Assembly (NCBI GenBank): GCA_023446735.1
Contig: JAEXPQ010000121.1
Coordinates: 1-41,801 of the forward strand
Direction of reading: 5' to 3'
Source of the DNA: Verrucomicrobiota bacterium
Lineage (GTDB): Bacteria > Verrucomicrobiota > Verrucomicrobiia > Opitutales > Opitutaceae
DNA: 41,801 nt
Below, piece by piece: positions 19,672 to 28,179 of this stretch; within the stretch, counting starts at the first letter, position 1; every line of letters starts with the position of its first letter. Both the position numbers and the translations under genes were made by a program. The notes under the pieces are model-generated. The model saw only the letters and a list, made by a program, of their open reading frames with translations. It was not told where the DNA came from and made no database searches.

Positions 19672-22600
19672 ATGCTCACCACGGTCCGACTGCTTCGCAC
19701 CCTCCGCACCACGGTCCTTGGCGCGATTGTCCTCCTCGCCTCCGGCCTGGCCATCGCGCAAACCGCCGCGCCCTTCGCCGCCGCCCTCGAGACCAACACC
19801 GGCGGCAACCTCGTTCTCCGCTGGCCCAGCGCGACCGGCCAGCGCTACCGACTCGAATCCTCCGCCGACCTCGTCCACTGGACCCCGGCGCCCGGCAGTT
19901 TCGCCGGCAACGGCCTCACCCTCTCCTCGCTCGTGCAGGCCGCGGGCGCGAGCACCGACACCCGCCGCTTCTGGCGCGTCAACGCCGCCCCCGACACCGG
20001 CATCGACACGCCGCTCGCCACACTCGTCTACCAGAACACCGGCGCCTCGGTCGCACCGCGGATCAATGTATCCTATCACTGGACCATCACGGGCGGCGAC
20101 TTCACCGAGTCCGACGGCGCCTCGCTGATCCACTTCGTCGCCAGCGCCGCGGGCACCGTGACGCTCACCTGCACGATCACCGACAACGCAACCCGAACCG
20201 TCGTCGCCACCTACACCGCGCAGGTCCTCGTCACCGACGCCGCGCTCGCCCCCACCATCGTCGCCCCCGGCTTCGCGACCGCCGGCCAGACCGGTCTCAC
20301 CGCCGGCGTCGACCCGCAGGCCGGCGCCACCTTCGCGTGGACCATCTCCGGAGGCACGATCACCGCCGGCGAGGGCACCAACGCGATCACGTTCGCCGCC
20401 GGCGGCACCGGCACGCTCACGCTCGACTGCACCGCAACGCGCAACAGCAGGAGCGCCGCCGCTCCGACCGCCCACATCGTCGTGCAACCTGGCGCCACCC
20501 CGGTCTGGGAGACACCGCTTTCCGCGAGCAGCCTGCCGCCGTTGCAGGTCAACCTCGCCTCCGGCGGCGACCGCCAGTGGGTCTTCGCCAACATGCTGCG
20601 CGCCGGCGAGGCGTGGATTTTCAAGGACAACGCCGCCGCTGCCGAGGCGCAGGATCTGGCCAACACCCTCCAGGTCGACTCCGGCGGCTGGCCGCTCGCC
20701 CTGCCCGCCGGCACCCGGATGCAGCTGCTCACCGGCTACCGCACTAGCGACGAGACCTTTCTCCACGGCGTCTTCGTGCTCACGTGGGAGGGCTCCGGCA
20801 CCGTCGAGCTCATGTCCTCCCGCAACGACGGCAAGGACGAGGTTGTGCTCCTCAACGACCAGGTGAACGGCCGCTTCATCCGCGTCATCAAAGATCCGAC
20901 CAAGGCCGCGCCGATCGTCTTCATCAACTCCTCCAACCCCGCCGACCCCGTGCGCAACATGCGCCTCTGGGCCCCGGCCTACGACGGCGCCGGTCTCGAC
21001 CTCACCCCGACCTCCGACCTCGCGCCCGGCCACATCGTCGGAAGCCTTGAGCCGCTGCCGGGCCAGCCCGAGCCGATGTGGCATCCGCGCTTCCTCCAGC
21101 ACCTCGCCGAGGCCCCAAACTACGGCGTGCTGCGCTTCATGGGCTGGCAAAATATCAACCTCGGCAACTGGGACCGCGACGTCCTTGAGTGGAGCGACCG
21201 CGGCGACCCGAGCTATTGCTTCGGCTCGCTCAGCACGATCGACCGCACCTACAACCGCTACGCCGTCGCCACGTACCGCCAGCGCCTCGGGCAGCCGTTC
21301 GAGTGGATGATCGACCTGTGCAACCTCACCGGGAAGGACCTGTGGATACAAGTTCCGCATATCGCCTCCCCGGACCTCATCCGCCGCCTCGCCGACCTCT
21401 GTGCGGACCGGCTCAACCCGAACCTGCGCGTGTGGTTCGAGTACTCCAACGAAATCTGGAACGGCTTCGGCCCCTACATCCCGCAGCTCAACGCCGCCCG
21501 CCTCGCCGCCGCCATCCATTTCGGCGTGCCGTTCGCCAGCGTATCCGGTGACCAGCAGGCCTGGGGCTCCGGGCACCTGCAGGGTCTCGCGCTGAAGACC
21601 TTCGAGGACCAGTGGCGAGCCCGCGGCCTGCCGGACAACCGCCTCATCAACGTGGTGGCCAGCTTCGTCGGAAGTTCCGGCTACAGCCAGACCGCCCTCG
21701 ACGCCGCCCAGGAACTCGACCCCGATCTGCCCGAGGTCCTCGCCGTCACCAACTATTTCGGCTACAGCACGCAGGGCGACATCTTCGCCGCGCACGCCTT
21801 CGGCTCCACACCCGGCGTCTGGCCCGATTCGCTCTACGCCAAGACCGCCGAGATCGTCCGGCGCAACCTGTATTCTACCACCGCGTCCTGGCAGGCCAGC
21901 GCCGCCGTGGCGCGCTCCGAGGGCCTGCCGCTCATTTCGTACGAGGGCGGCCAGCACATGCTCCCGATGGGCTACGGCGACTGGAACAACCCCGTGCATG
22001 TCGACTTCATGCAGTTCATGTACGCCTTCCAGCGCAGCCACTGGATCAAGGACCTCTACCTCGAGCACTATGCACTCTGGAGCGCGATGGGCGGCCTCAC
22101 CCCCAGCCTCTTCGTCGACACCAGCGGCATGAGCTTCTGGGGCTATTGGGGCGCCAAGGAAATCCTCACGCAGACCCGTGCCGAGGCCCCGAAATGGGAC
22201 GCCTTCGTCGAGTGGGGCGATCTCCAGGCCGGCGTGCGCGCGCCCTCCGAGCCGATCGGCACCCGTCCGGTTCTGCCCGCCCTGAATCTCCGCGCCGAGG
22301 CCCAGACCACCTATACCCAGGATCTCACGGCCACCGGCGGCGAAGGCACCGTCCACGTCCTGCTTGTCGGCGGCTCGCTTCCGCCGGGGCTCACGCTCAC
22401 CCAAACCACTTCCGGCACGGCCCGCCTCACCGGCACGCCCACCACCGACGGCGTCTACCGCTTCATCCTCCGCGCGCTCGATGTCGACAAGGACCCCGAC
22501 TTCCAGGCGTACACGATGACGGTCGATCCCGCCGGCTCGATCTCCAACGCGCTCGTCACCTTCCGCGGTGTGGATCTTCCGGGTACGATTCCCAACAATG

Positions 22601-23361
22601 GTTGGATCGCCCGCTACAACTGCGCGCGCGCCGAGACCGTCGTGCAGAACGCCACGACCGGGACCACGCGCCGCTTCATCCCATTCTCGATCGCCGACGG
22701 CTCGGCGCTCTTCCGCAACGAGGGACTCGAAGTGCCCGGCACGCCCAACGTCCTCCCGCCCACCAGCCCGCTCACGATGTACGGCGGGTGGTCGGTCTCC
22801 GCTGGTACCTACGATAACGGAACCACCTCCGCCACCCACGATATCAGCACTTTCACCGGCCTGCGTGATCACCAGTGGTGCAGTTGGTCGGGCGACACCA
22901 CCCCCGGGCCGACCAATTTCGACGCCCTCCTGCTCTGGCGCGACATCCAGTTCAACGCCATGGGCGGAAGCGGCTCCTACACGTTCGGCAGCGACGCCTC
23001 GACCGCGCTTCTACGCGTCGACCTCACCGCGCTCATCGAGTACGGCCGGAACGAACTCCGCTTCGTCGTGCTCGACCATGGCACCTACTACCTGTCGGAG
23101 GCGGCCTACACGTCGCCGTACCTCGGCGACGGCTATTTCCAGCTCGCGGCCTTCAACGGTTCCGCCGAGCCCGGCCGCCGCTGGGCGGCGTTCTCGCCCA
23201 CCGTGGATAACTTCGCCATTCCCGCCGCCGCCACGCTGACCTTCGCCGCGCACACCTTCACCAACGTCCAGGCCGTCGGCCTCGCCTACCACGGCCACCG
23301 CGACGGCTGGCACTACTCCTTCAACTTCTCCCGCTTTCTCGCCCTCGGCCGACGGAACTGA
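19672..23361 (+). CDS. Large secreted protein with Ig-like domains and a clan GH-A-like catalytic core
   Basis: The 1229-residue protein starts with a signal peptide ending near GLAIAQ. Next come the short module shared with the previous gene (LVLRWPSATGQRYRLESSADLVHWT) and two PKD/Ig-like domains (about 115-275). A large middle domain (about 280-860) follows. It contains WFEYSNEIWNGFG with E594, placed like a clan GH-A acid/base Glu after Asn, and LISYEGGQHML with E758, placed like the nucleophile. A putative Ig domain (LPPGLTLTQTTSGTARLTGTP) and an unrecognised beta-rich C-terminal region of about 280 residues end the protein. I infer a secreted glycoside hydrolase of uncertain family. It lies 45 bp after the beta-helix gene, same strand, probably cotranscribed. 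Confidence 0.78.
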   Translation: MLTTVRLLRTLRTTVLGAIVLLASGLAIAQTAAPFAAALETNTGGNLVLRWPSATGQRYRLESSADLVHWTPAPGSFAGNGLTLSSLVQAAGASTDTRRFWRVNAAPDTGIDTPLATLVYQNTGASVAPRINVSYHWTITGGDFTESDGASLIHFVASAAGTVTLTCTITDNATRTVVATYTAQVLVTDAALAPTIVAPGFATAGQTGLTAGVDPQAGATFAWTISGGTITAGEGTNAITFAAGGTGTLTLDCTATRNSRSAAAPTAHIVVQPGATPVWETPLSASSLPPLQVNLASGGDRQWVFANMLRAGEAWIFKDNAAAAEAQDLANTLQVDSGGWPLALPAGTRMQLLTGYRTSDETFLHGVFVLTWEGSGTVELMSSRNDGKDEVVLLNDQVNGRFIRVIKDPTKAAPIVFINSSNPADPVRNMRLWAPAYDGAGLDLTPTSDLAPGHIVGSLEPLPGQPEPMWHPRFLQHLAEAPNYGVLRFMGWQNINLGNWDRDVLEWSDRGDPSYCFGSLSTIDRTYNRYAVATYRQRLGQPFEWMIDLCNLTGKDLWIQVPHIASPDLIRRLADLCADRLNPNLRVWFEYSNEIWNGFGPYIPQLNAARLAAAIHFGVPFASVSGDQQAWGSGHLQGLALKTFEDQWRARGLPDNRLINVVASFVGSSGYSQTALDAAQELDPDLPEVLAVTNYFGYSTQGDIFAAHAFGSTPGVWPDSLYAKTAEIVRRNLYSTTASWQASAAVARSEGLPLISYEGGQHMLPMGYGDWNNPVHVDFMQFMYAFQRSHWIKDLYLEHYALWSAMGGLTPSLFVDTSGMSFWGYWGAKEILTQTRAEAPKWDAFVEWGDLQAGVRAPSEPIGTRPVLPALNLRAEAQTTYTQDLTATGGEGTVHVLLVGGSLPPGLTLTQTTSGTARLTGTPTTDGVYRFILRALDVDKDPDFQAYTMTVDPAGSISNALVTFRGVDLPGTIPNNGWIARYNCARAETVVQNATTGTTRRFIPFSIADGSALFRNEGLEVPGTPNVLPPTSPLTMYGGWSVSAGTYDNGTTSATHDISTFTGLRDHQWCSWSGDTTPGPTNFDALLLWRDIQFNAMGGSGSYTFGSDASTALLRVDLTALIEYGRNELRFVVLDHGTYYLSEAAYTSPYLGDGYFQLAAFNGSAEPGRRWAAFSPTVDNFAIPAAATLTFAAHTFTNVQAVGLAYHGHRDGWHYSFNFSRFLALGRRN

Positions 23362-23694
23362 ACGCCCTGACTCGTCGCCCTCAGCCGTGACAGTGCAATT
23401 GCCGCAAGATCACGAGCGATACGGCTCACCCTCCGCTCGATTGAATAACGCCCCAAAAGCTCGCGTTTGGTCGCGCCGCACCCCGGCGCCCTCCGTTCGT
23501 GGCGGACCGCAGGACCCGGCACTGCCCAACCGGCGGCGGCGACGAGACGGCCCTGCGAGGATGTGATTGCCTGGTGTGGTTGCCCTGCCCCGCCTGCCCT
23601 CAACCGGGTCGAGGACTCGGTCCGCGGCGGTCATCCACCGCTTGCCAACGTTCCGCGCGCGCCGCACAGTCCGCCTCCCGTTTTCGCACTCACC
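23362..23694. other. 333-bp non-coding spacer
   Basis: No convincing gene is seen on either strand. Around 23390-23470 the sequence is less GC-rich (GATTGAATAACGCCCCAAAAGC), which could hold the promoter of the following gene, but no clear -35/-10 pair is evident. The stretch 23470-23690 is Pro/Arg-like random coding-type composition with no homology I recognise. Confidence 0.5.
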
Positions 23695-24279
23695 ATGACT
23701 CTCACACCCGAACAACGCGCCGCCGTCTCCCAATGGGTCGCCGCGGGCGACTCCCTCGCCGTCATCCAGCGCAAGCTCACTGAGGATCTGAAGCTCTCCA
23801 TGACCTACATGGAGGTGCGCTTCCTCGTCGACGACCTCGGACTCGAGTTGAAGTCCCCCGCCCCGGCCAAACCCGCCACCCCGCCGCCGGCCGCCAGCCC
23901 GGCCGCGGCCGCCGAAGCCCCCGCCAAGAAGGGCCTCTTCGGCAAGCTCAAGGACGCCGTCACCGGCAAGGGCGACGACGAGCCCGCCGAGACCGAACTG
24001 GTGCCCGAGGAGCCGCCCTTCGACGAGGAGCTCCCCCCCGAGGAAGCCGCCCCCGGCGGCCTCGCCAACGTGAAGGTCGAGGTCGACCGTCTCACCCGCC
24101 CGGGTACGCTCGTCAGCGGCACGGTGGTGTTCAGCGACGGCGTCTCCGCCAAATGGGCGATGGACCAGTACGGGCGCCTCATGCTCGACGCCGCCAACAA
24201 GGCCTACAAGCCGGCGCAGGCCGACATCCAGGCTTTCCAGGCCGAACTCGGCGCCCAGCTCCAGCGCATGGGCTACTGA
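23695..24279 (+). CDS. Hypothetical protein (helical N-terminus, Pro/Ala linker, acidic middle)
   Basis: This 194-residue protein is not assigned to a family. Residues 1-52 look helical (TPEQRAAVSQWVAAGDSLAVIQ then MTYMEVRFLVDDLGLEL), reminiscent of a small helix-turn-helix or coiled interaction domain. A Pro/Ala/Lys linker follows (about 53-80), then KKGLFGKLKDAVTGKG, which could be amphipathic. A strongly acidic stretch (PAETELVPEEPPFDEELPPEE) and a C-terminal beta-rich domain with GTLVSGTVVFSDGVSAKWAMDQYGRLMLD complete it. There is no signal peptide. The ATG at 23695 gives a natural start. It is monocistronic: a strong terminator lies 30 bp downstream. Confidence 0.75.
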   Translation: MTLTPEQRAAVSQWVAAGDSLAVIQRKLTEDLKLSMTYMEVRFLVDDLGLELKSPAPAKPATPPPAASPAAAAEAPAKKGLFGKLKDAVTGKGDDEPAETELVPEEPPFDEELPPEEAAPGGLANVKVEVDRLTRPGTLVSGTVVFSDGVSAKWAMDQYGRLMLDAANKAYKPAQADIQAFQAELGAQLQRMGY

Positions 24280-24580
24280 AACGGCCGCATACGTCCCACC
24301 TTCCGCCCAAGGCGCCGCACGACCGCGGCGCCTTTTTCATTCCGGAGCTCCTGTCGCTTTGCACCAGCGGGCGGATGGAAACCCGGGCGAGCTTCGCCAC
24401 GCAGGACTGTATCTGCCACGCCGTGAGTCACCCGCCATGCCGGACGACCTTCGCCTCAAAGGGAGGCGAAACAGGCGGGCGCTCGGGCACCGCCGAAAAC
24501 AGCGAGGGGCGTCGCAACGCGCCGCCCCGCGGCAAGTCGAAGCGCACGCCGCCGGAGCGACGGGCGCGGTAAACACCAGA
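24280..24580. other. 301-bp convergent spacer with terminator and hairpin
   Basis: Besides the terminator at 24309-24338, the spacer has a perfect 8-bp hairpin, TTCGCCTC at 24450-24457 with GAGGCGAA at 24463-24470 and a 5-nt loop. It has no T tract on either strand, so it is only a weak candidate for the end of the TonB-receptor transcript. Nothing else is recognised. Confidence 0.6.
24309..24338 (+). terminator. Rho-independent terminator after the hypothetical gene
   Basis: A perfect 10-bp stem, AAGGCGCCGC at 24309-24318 with GCGGCGCCTT at 24325-24334 and a 6-nt loop, is followed by further Ts (five Ts in total at 24333-24337). It lies 30 bp past the stop at 24279, on the plus strand. There is no T run on the minus strand side. 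Confidence 0.9.
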
Positions 24581-27500
24581 TCAGAACTCGTAGCGGGCGC
24601 TCAGCAGCACCGACCAACGCGAGGCGGCCGGCTCACCGCGGGAACCCAGCGCCGGGTTGAAATCGTTCTCGGCCAGCGCACTGCTGACTCGGCTGTACAC
24701 ATACTGCTTGGCCACGCCGTCGAAGGCGACGGTGGCGACGTTCTCGCGCTTCACGAAGAACTGGTTGCTGCCGCGGATCACGCCCCAATCGCTGTTGAGC
24801 AGGTTGCCGATGTTGAGGATGTCCAGGCAGAGCACGATCTTGTGGCGCCAGGCCGGGAGCTTCACGTCCTGCTTGAAGCTGAGGTCGAACTGGTTGACCC
24901 AGGGGTAACGCTCGGCGTTGGCGTCGACGACGGCGCCCTCGCTCAGGCCGAAGCGGTCCACGATCTTGTAGAAGTTGTCCGCGTCGGCGGTGGTCGCGAA
25001 ACGCACCATGGAGGTGTCGCCGCGCACCGGCACGTACAGGAGGTCATTGCCGGACTGGCCGTCGCCGTTGGCGTCGCCGCTGTAGGTGAAGCTGAACGGC
25101 AGGCCGCTGCGGCCGTCGTACACGAGCGAAACGGTGGTGCGATTCTTGCCGAAGAGCTGGAAGTCCTTCGAGAGGGTGATGAGGACGCGGTCGCGGACTT
25201 CGAGCGAGGCATTCTGCAATTCCTGCTCGTTCGGATTGAAGATGGCGCGGTTGTTCCAGTTCGAGGCGGCGACGGAGGAGGTGCCGTAGAGCACCTCGTC
25301 GGCATCGGTGCGGACATACGCGGCCTTCCAGGACCAGCCGTCATCCTTGCGCGGACGCTCGACGGAGACGGTGGCCACCGTGGAGCTGCCCTGGTCGGTG
25401 TTGGTGAGCTTCATGATGCGGTTCGTGAACTTGGTGCTCACGAGCTGCGTGCCGGAGGACGAGGCGGCATAGGTGCGCCAATACAGACGGCGGCCGTCGG
25501 GGCCGGTCGAGGTCTGCTGGATGTTGATGTTCTCGTAGAACACGTCGGCATCGACCCAGGAGTACTCGAGCTCGGTGGTGAACTTCAGGTCCCAGAACGG
25601 GAGCTCGCGTTCGAAGGCGAGGTTGGTCTTCCAGCGCGAGGGCAACTGGAAGTCGGGATCCAGGAAGGCCACGGTCTGCGCGGGCGCGGTGCCGACGGTG
25701 GGCTGCTTGGTCGGGTCGGCCGAGATCGGCGGGGTCGTGGTCGAGAAGTACGAGGCGTAGTTCATGCCCGTGTTCGAGTAGCTGTTCGACATCCACACGC
25801 GGGGCATGCGGCCGTAGAACAGGCCGATGCCGCCGCGCAGCGCGGTGCGGCGCTTGGTGTCGGGCTGCCAGTTGAAGCCGAGGCGCGGCTGGAGGATCTT
25901 GTCGCCGTCGTAGGTCGCGTCATTGCGCACCCCGTACGTGTCGAGGAAGAGCTGGTTGAACGGCACGTCGTCGGCCAGCACGGGCATGTCGACGCGCACG
26001 CCGAAGTCGACGGTCAGGTCGTCGCGCAGGCGCCAGCGGTCGTTGACGAACAGGCCGAGGTTGGCCTCGGAGAAGGTGGCGGCCGGGTCGACGCCGTCGA
26101 CGAACGCGTTGTACTGGTAGGCGTTGCCGCTGGTGAGCTTCGTGCCGCCCGTGGCGGCCTTCAGGAAGTCGGCCACGGAGTTGTAGAGGTAGTAGCCGTA
26201 CTGGTACTGGACGTAGGCGTTGAAGACGTCGGTGGTGTCGTACTGCAGGCCGGCCTGGAGCGTGTGGCGGTCGGCGAGCTTGTAGGAGGCGAAGAGCTCG
26301 GCGGTGTCGTTCTCGGTGTCGAGGACGTTGAAGTGGCGGCTGTACTCGGTGCCGAAGGAGACGTACGAGGTGTTGGTGCTGCCGGGCACGGGCACGTTGC
26401 GGACCTCGACGTAGGGCTGGGTGGAGTTGTTCTTGGGCTCGGAGTGGTACTCGTTGCGCGAGATCGAGATTTCCGTGTCGAGCGAGTCGGACCAGCGGCT
26501 GATGAGCTGGCCGATGTAGGAGGTGTTCTTCACCTCCTGCTTGTACCACGAGGAATCGAACGAAAGGTTGTTCTGCGCGGCGCCGGAGCCGCCCATGCCC
26601 GGGAAGGTCGGGCGGCTGGACTCGACGGTGTTGTAGCGGAAGCTCGCGCGGTGGTTGTCGTTGATCTGCCAGTCGAGCTTGGCGAGCAGGTTGTCGTCCT
26701 TGAGCTGGTTGCCTTCCGGGGGCGTCGCGCTGCCGGGCTCGAAGCCGAGCGTCTTGGCATGATCATAGATCTGCTTGAGCGCCGCGGCGTCGGGCAGTGC
26801 GGCCGGCGAGGGCGGGATGCGGTCCTCGTCGACCTTCTCGTAGGCGACGTAGAAGAACAATTTCTTCGGGACGATCGGTCCGCCGAGGGTCACGCCGTAG
26901 GTCTGCTCCTTGAACCGCGAGAGCGGGTATTCCTTGCCGTCCTGCTCGGTGCCGACCAAGTCGACGTCCCACCCGAAGACATCGAGCGAGCGGGAGCGGT
27001 AGTTGTAGTAGAGGGAGCCCTTGAACTCGTTGGTGCCGCTCTTGGAGACCGCGTTGATCTGGGCGCCGACGAAGCCGCCGTTGCGGGCGCTGTAGGGCGC
27101 GGTGTTGACCGAGAGGGCCTCGACCGAGTCGAGCGGGATCACGTTGCGCTCGGCGGCCGTGTTGTTGCCGTTCAAACCGAAGGGGTCGGAAGCGCTCACG
27201 CCGTCGACTTGGATGCGGTTGTAGCGGTTGTTGATGCCGCTGACGGAGATCGCGCGGTCGGCGGGATCACGGTTGTAGATCACCCGCGGGTCGAGGCGGG
27301 CGAGCGCGTTGATCGAGCGGTCGCCGGCCGGGAGATTGTCGAGCTCGTCCTTGGACAGGAACGAGCCGGAGCCGGTCTGCGAAGGATCGAAGAGCCGGCC
27401 GATCGCGGACTCGGTCACGACGAACTGGCCAAGATCGATCACCTCGCCCTCGGGCACGCGCAGGTCGATGTCGGCTCCGCGCTCCAGATCGAGATAGACT

Positions 27501-27820
27501 TGGTTCACCCGCGCCGGCGACCGACCTTCAGTCGCGGCAATCACCGTGTAGGGGCCGCCCGGGCGCAAACCGCGCACGTCGAAACGCCCATCGGCGCGGC
27601 TGACCGTCTTCGTTTCCGAACCGGTCGGCTCGTGGCGGATCGTCACCGCGGCGCCCGCGATCGGCGCGCCGTTCTCGGCAAGCACGGTTCCGGCGAGGTC
27701 GGAGGTCGTGATCACTTGGGCGAGGGCCGCCAGCGGCGCCGCCAGCAGGCACAAGGCCGTGCAAAGGCCGCGCGCGAAGGCCGGGAAACGGCCGCGTGTA
27801 GAGGTGGGTGAGGCTTTCAT
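24581..27820 (-). CDS. TonB-dependent receptor with N-terminal carboxypeptidase-regulatory-like domain (Oar type)
   Basis: The 1079-residue outer-membrane protein is preceded by a signal peptide ending near PLAALAQ (about residue 35). A carboxypeptidase regulatory-like beta-sandwich follows (LAGTVLAENGAPIAGAAVTI ... RADGRFDVRGLRPG), then a plug domain (SGINNRYNRIQVDGVSASDP, GGFVGAQINAVSKSGTNEF) and a 22-strand-type barrel. The C-terminus ends in Phe (SVLLSARYEF), the outer-membrane beta-signal. No SusD-like lipoprotein is next to it. The substrate is unknown; carbohydrate neighbours suggest an oligosaccharide. The ATG at 27820 is chosen because the signal peptide begins there; a TTG at 27850 is in frame. 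It probably has its own promoter in the 359-bp upstream spacer, which holds a dyad operator candidate. Confidence 0.92.
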   Translation of the reverse strand: MKASPTSTRGRFPAFARGLCTALCLLAAPLAALAQVITTSDLAGTVLAENGAPIAGAAVTIRHEPTGSETKTVSRADGRFDVRGLRPGGPYTVIAATEGRSPARVNQVYLDLERGADIDLRVPEGEVIDLGQFVVTESAIGRLFDPSQTGSGSFLSKDELDNLPAGDRSINALARLDPRVIYNRDPADRAISVSGINNRYNRIQVDGVSASDPFGLNGNNTAAERNVIPLDSVEALSVNTAPYSARNGGFVGAQINAVSKSGTNEFKGSLYYNYRSRSLDVFGWDVDLVGTEQDGKEYPLSRFKEQTYGVTLGGPIVPKKLFFYVAYEKVDEDRIPPSPAALPDAAALKQIYDHAKTLGFEPGSATPPEGNQLKDDNLLAKLDWQINDNHRASFRYNTVESSRPTFPGMGGSGAAQNNLSFDSSWYKQEVKNTSYIGQLISRWSDSLDTEISISRNEYHSEPKNNSTQPYVEVRNVPVPGSTNTSYVSFGTEYSRHFNVLDTENDTAELFASYKLADRHTLQAGLQYDTTDVFNAYVQYQYGYYLYNSVADFLKAATGGTKLTSGNAYQYNAFVDGVDPAATFSEANLGLFVNDRWRLRDDLTVDFGVRVDMPVLADDVPFNQLFLDTYGVRNDATYDGDKILQPRLGFNWQPDTKRRTALRGGIGLFYGRMPRVWMSNSYSNTGMNYASYFSTTTPPISADPTKQPTVGTAPAQTVAFLDPDFQLPSRWKTNLAFERELPFWDLKFTTELEYSWVDADVFYENINIQQTSTGPDGRRLYWRTYAASSSGTQLVSTKFTNRIMKLTNTDQGSSTVATVSVERPRKDDGWSWKAAYVRTDADEVLYGTSSVAASNWNNRAIFNPNEQELQNASLEVRDRVLITLSKDFQLFGKNRTTVSLVYDGRSGLPFSFTYSGDANGDGQSGNDLLYVPVRGDTSMVRFATTADADNFYKIVDRFGLSEGAVVDANAERYPWVNQFDLSFKQDVKLPAWRHKIVLCLDILNIGNLLNSDWGVIRGSNQFFVKRENVATVAFDGVAKQYVYSRVSSALAENDFNPALGSRGEPAASRWSVLLSARYEF

Positions 27821-28179
27821 GTTTCGGTTGTGCGTGTGGGTCGACTGCAAGAGAAGAATGCTGCGCGCACAATCCCGACGGCGGTCGGGACTGCGGCCCA
27901 GGCGTGGTGCTTGCGGGGCCGCCTAGTCGCCCCGAGATGGAGATCCCGACAGGTCTGCCAAGAGACCGGCCGGCGTACAGGTTTAAAGAGCTGAAGGACG
28001 CGATTTGGGCGTCAAGGCTCGGCTCGGGCGCGCGCCGAGTTATCACCTTGCCGTAACAATGGTAATCGCGGCAGGCGCGCCTGAATTGGGCCGAAACAGG
28101 GGACCTTCCGCCTCGGCCGCAGCAGGGCCGATGCCATTCCCCGGCCAAACATTACCTCCGGTAATCCCCGGCCGACCCA
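27821..28179. other. 359-bp spacer upstream of the TonB receptor gene
   Basis: This holds the likely control region of the receptor gene. It contains two related dyads (28151-28165 perfect, 28052-28066 partial), a minus-strand TTGACG at 28015-28010 that could be a -35 box but has no well-spaced -10, and a 7-bp stem (TCCCGAC at 27873-27879 with GTCGGGA at 27884-27890) in the presumed 5' leader. Confidence 0.55.
28151..28165. promoter_or_regulatory. Candidate operator: perfect dyad ATTACC-TCC-GGTAAT
   Basis: This is a perfect 6-3-6 inverted repeat in an otherwise GC-rich spacer, about 330 bp upstream of the TonB-receptor start. A second site with the same 3-bp spacer shares the GGTAAT half (CGTAAC-AAT-GGTAAT, 28052-28066), 99 bp closer to the gene. 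Paired dyads of this kind fit a dimeric sugar-responsive repressor or activator. No regulator gene is present in the window, and the site is inferred. Confidence 0.45.

Noticed and set aside
18634..22872. Very long open frame (about 1400 codons) on the minus strand opposite the two secreted-protein genes
   Set aside because: It is antisense to two genes with signal peptides and recognisable domains. The translation is Gly/Ala/Arg/Val/Asp-rich without motifs, as expected from the complementary strand of high-GC codons.
24450..24470. Terminator for the TonB receptor gene
   Set aside because: The 8-bp stem is perfect, but no T tract follows on the minus strand and it lies 111 bp past the stop, so it is kept only as a hairpin.
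24359..27811. 1150-codon plus-strand open frame opposite the TonB receptor
   Set aside because: The minus strand encodes a complete TonB-dependent receptor with signal peptide and terminal Phe. The plus frame has no domain pattern.
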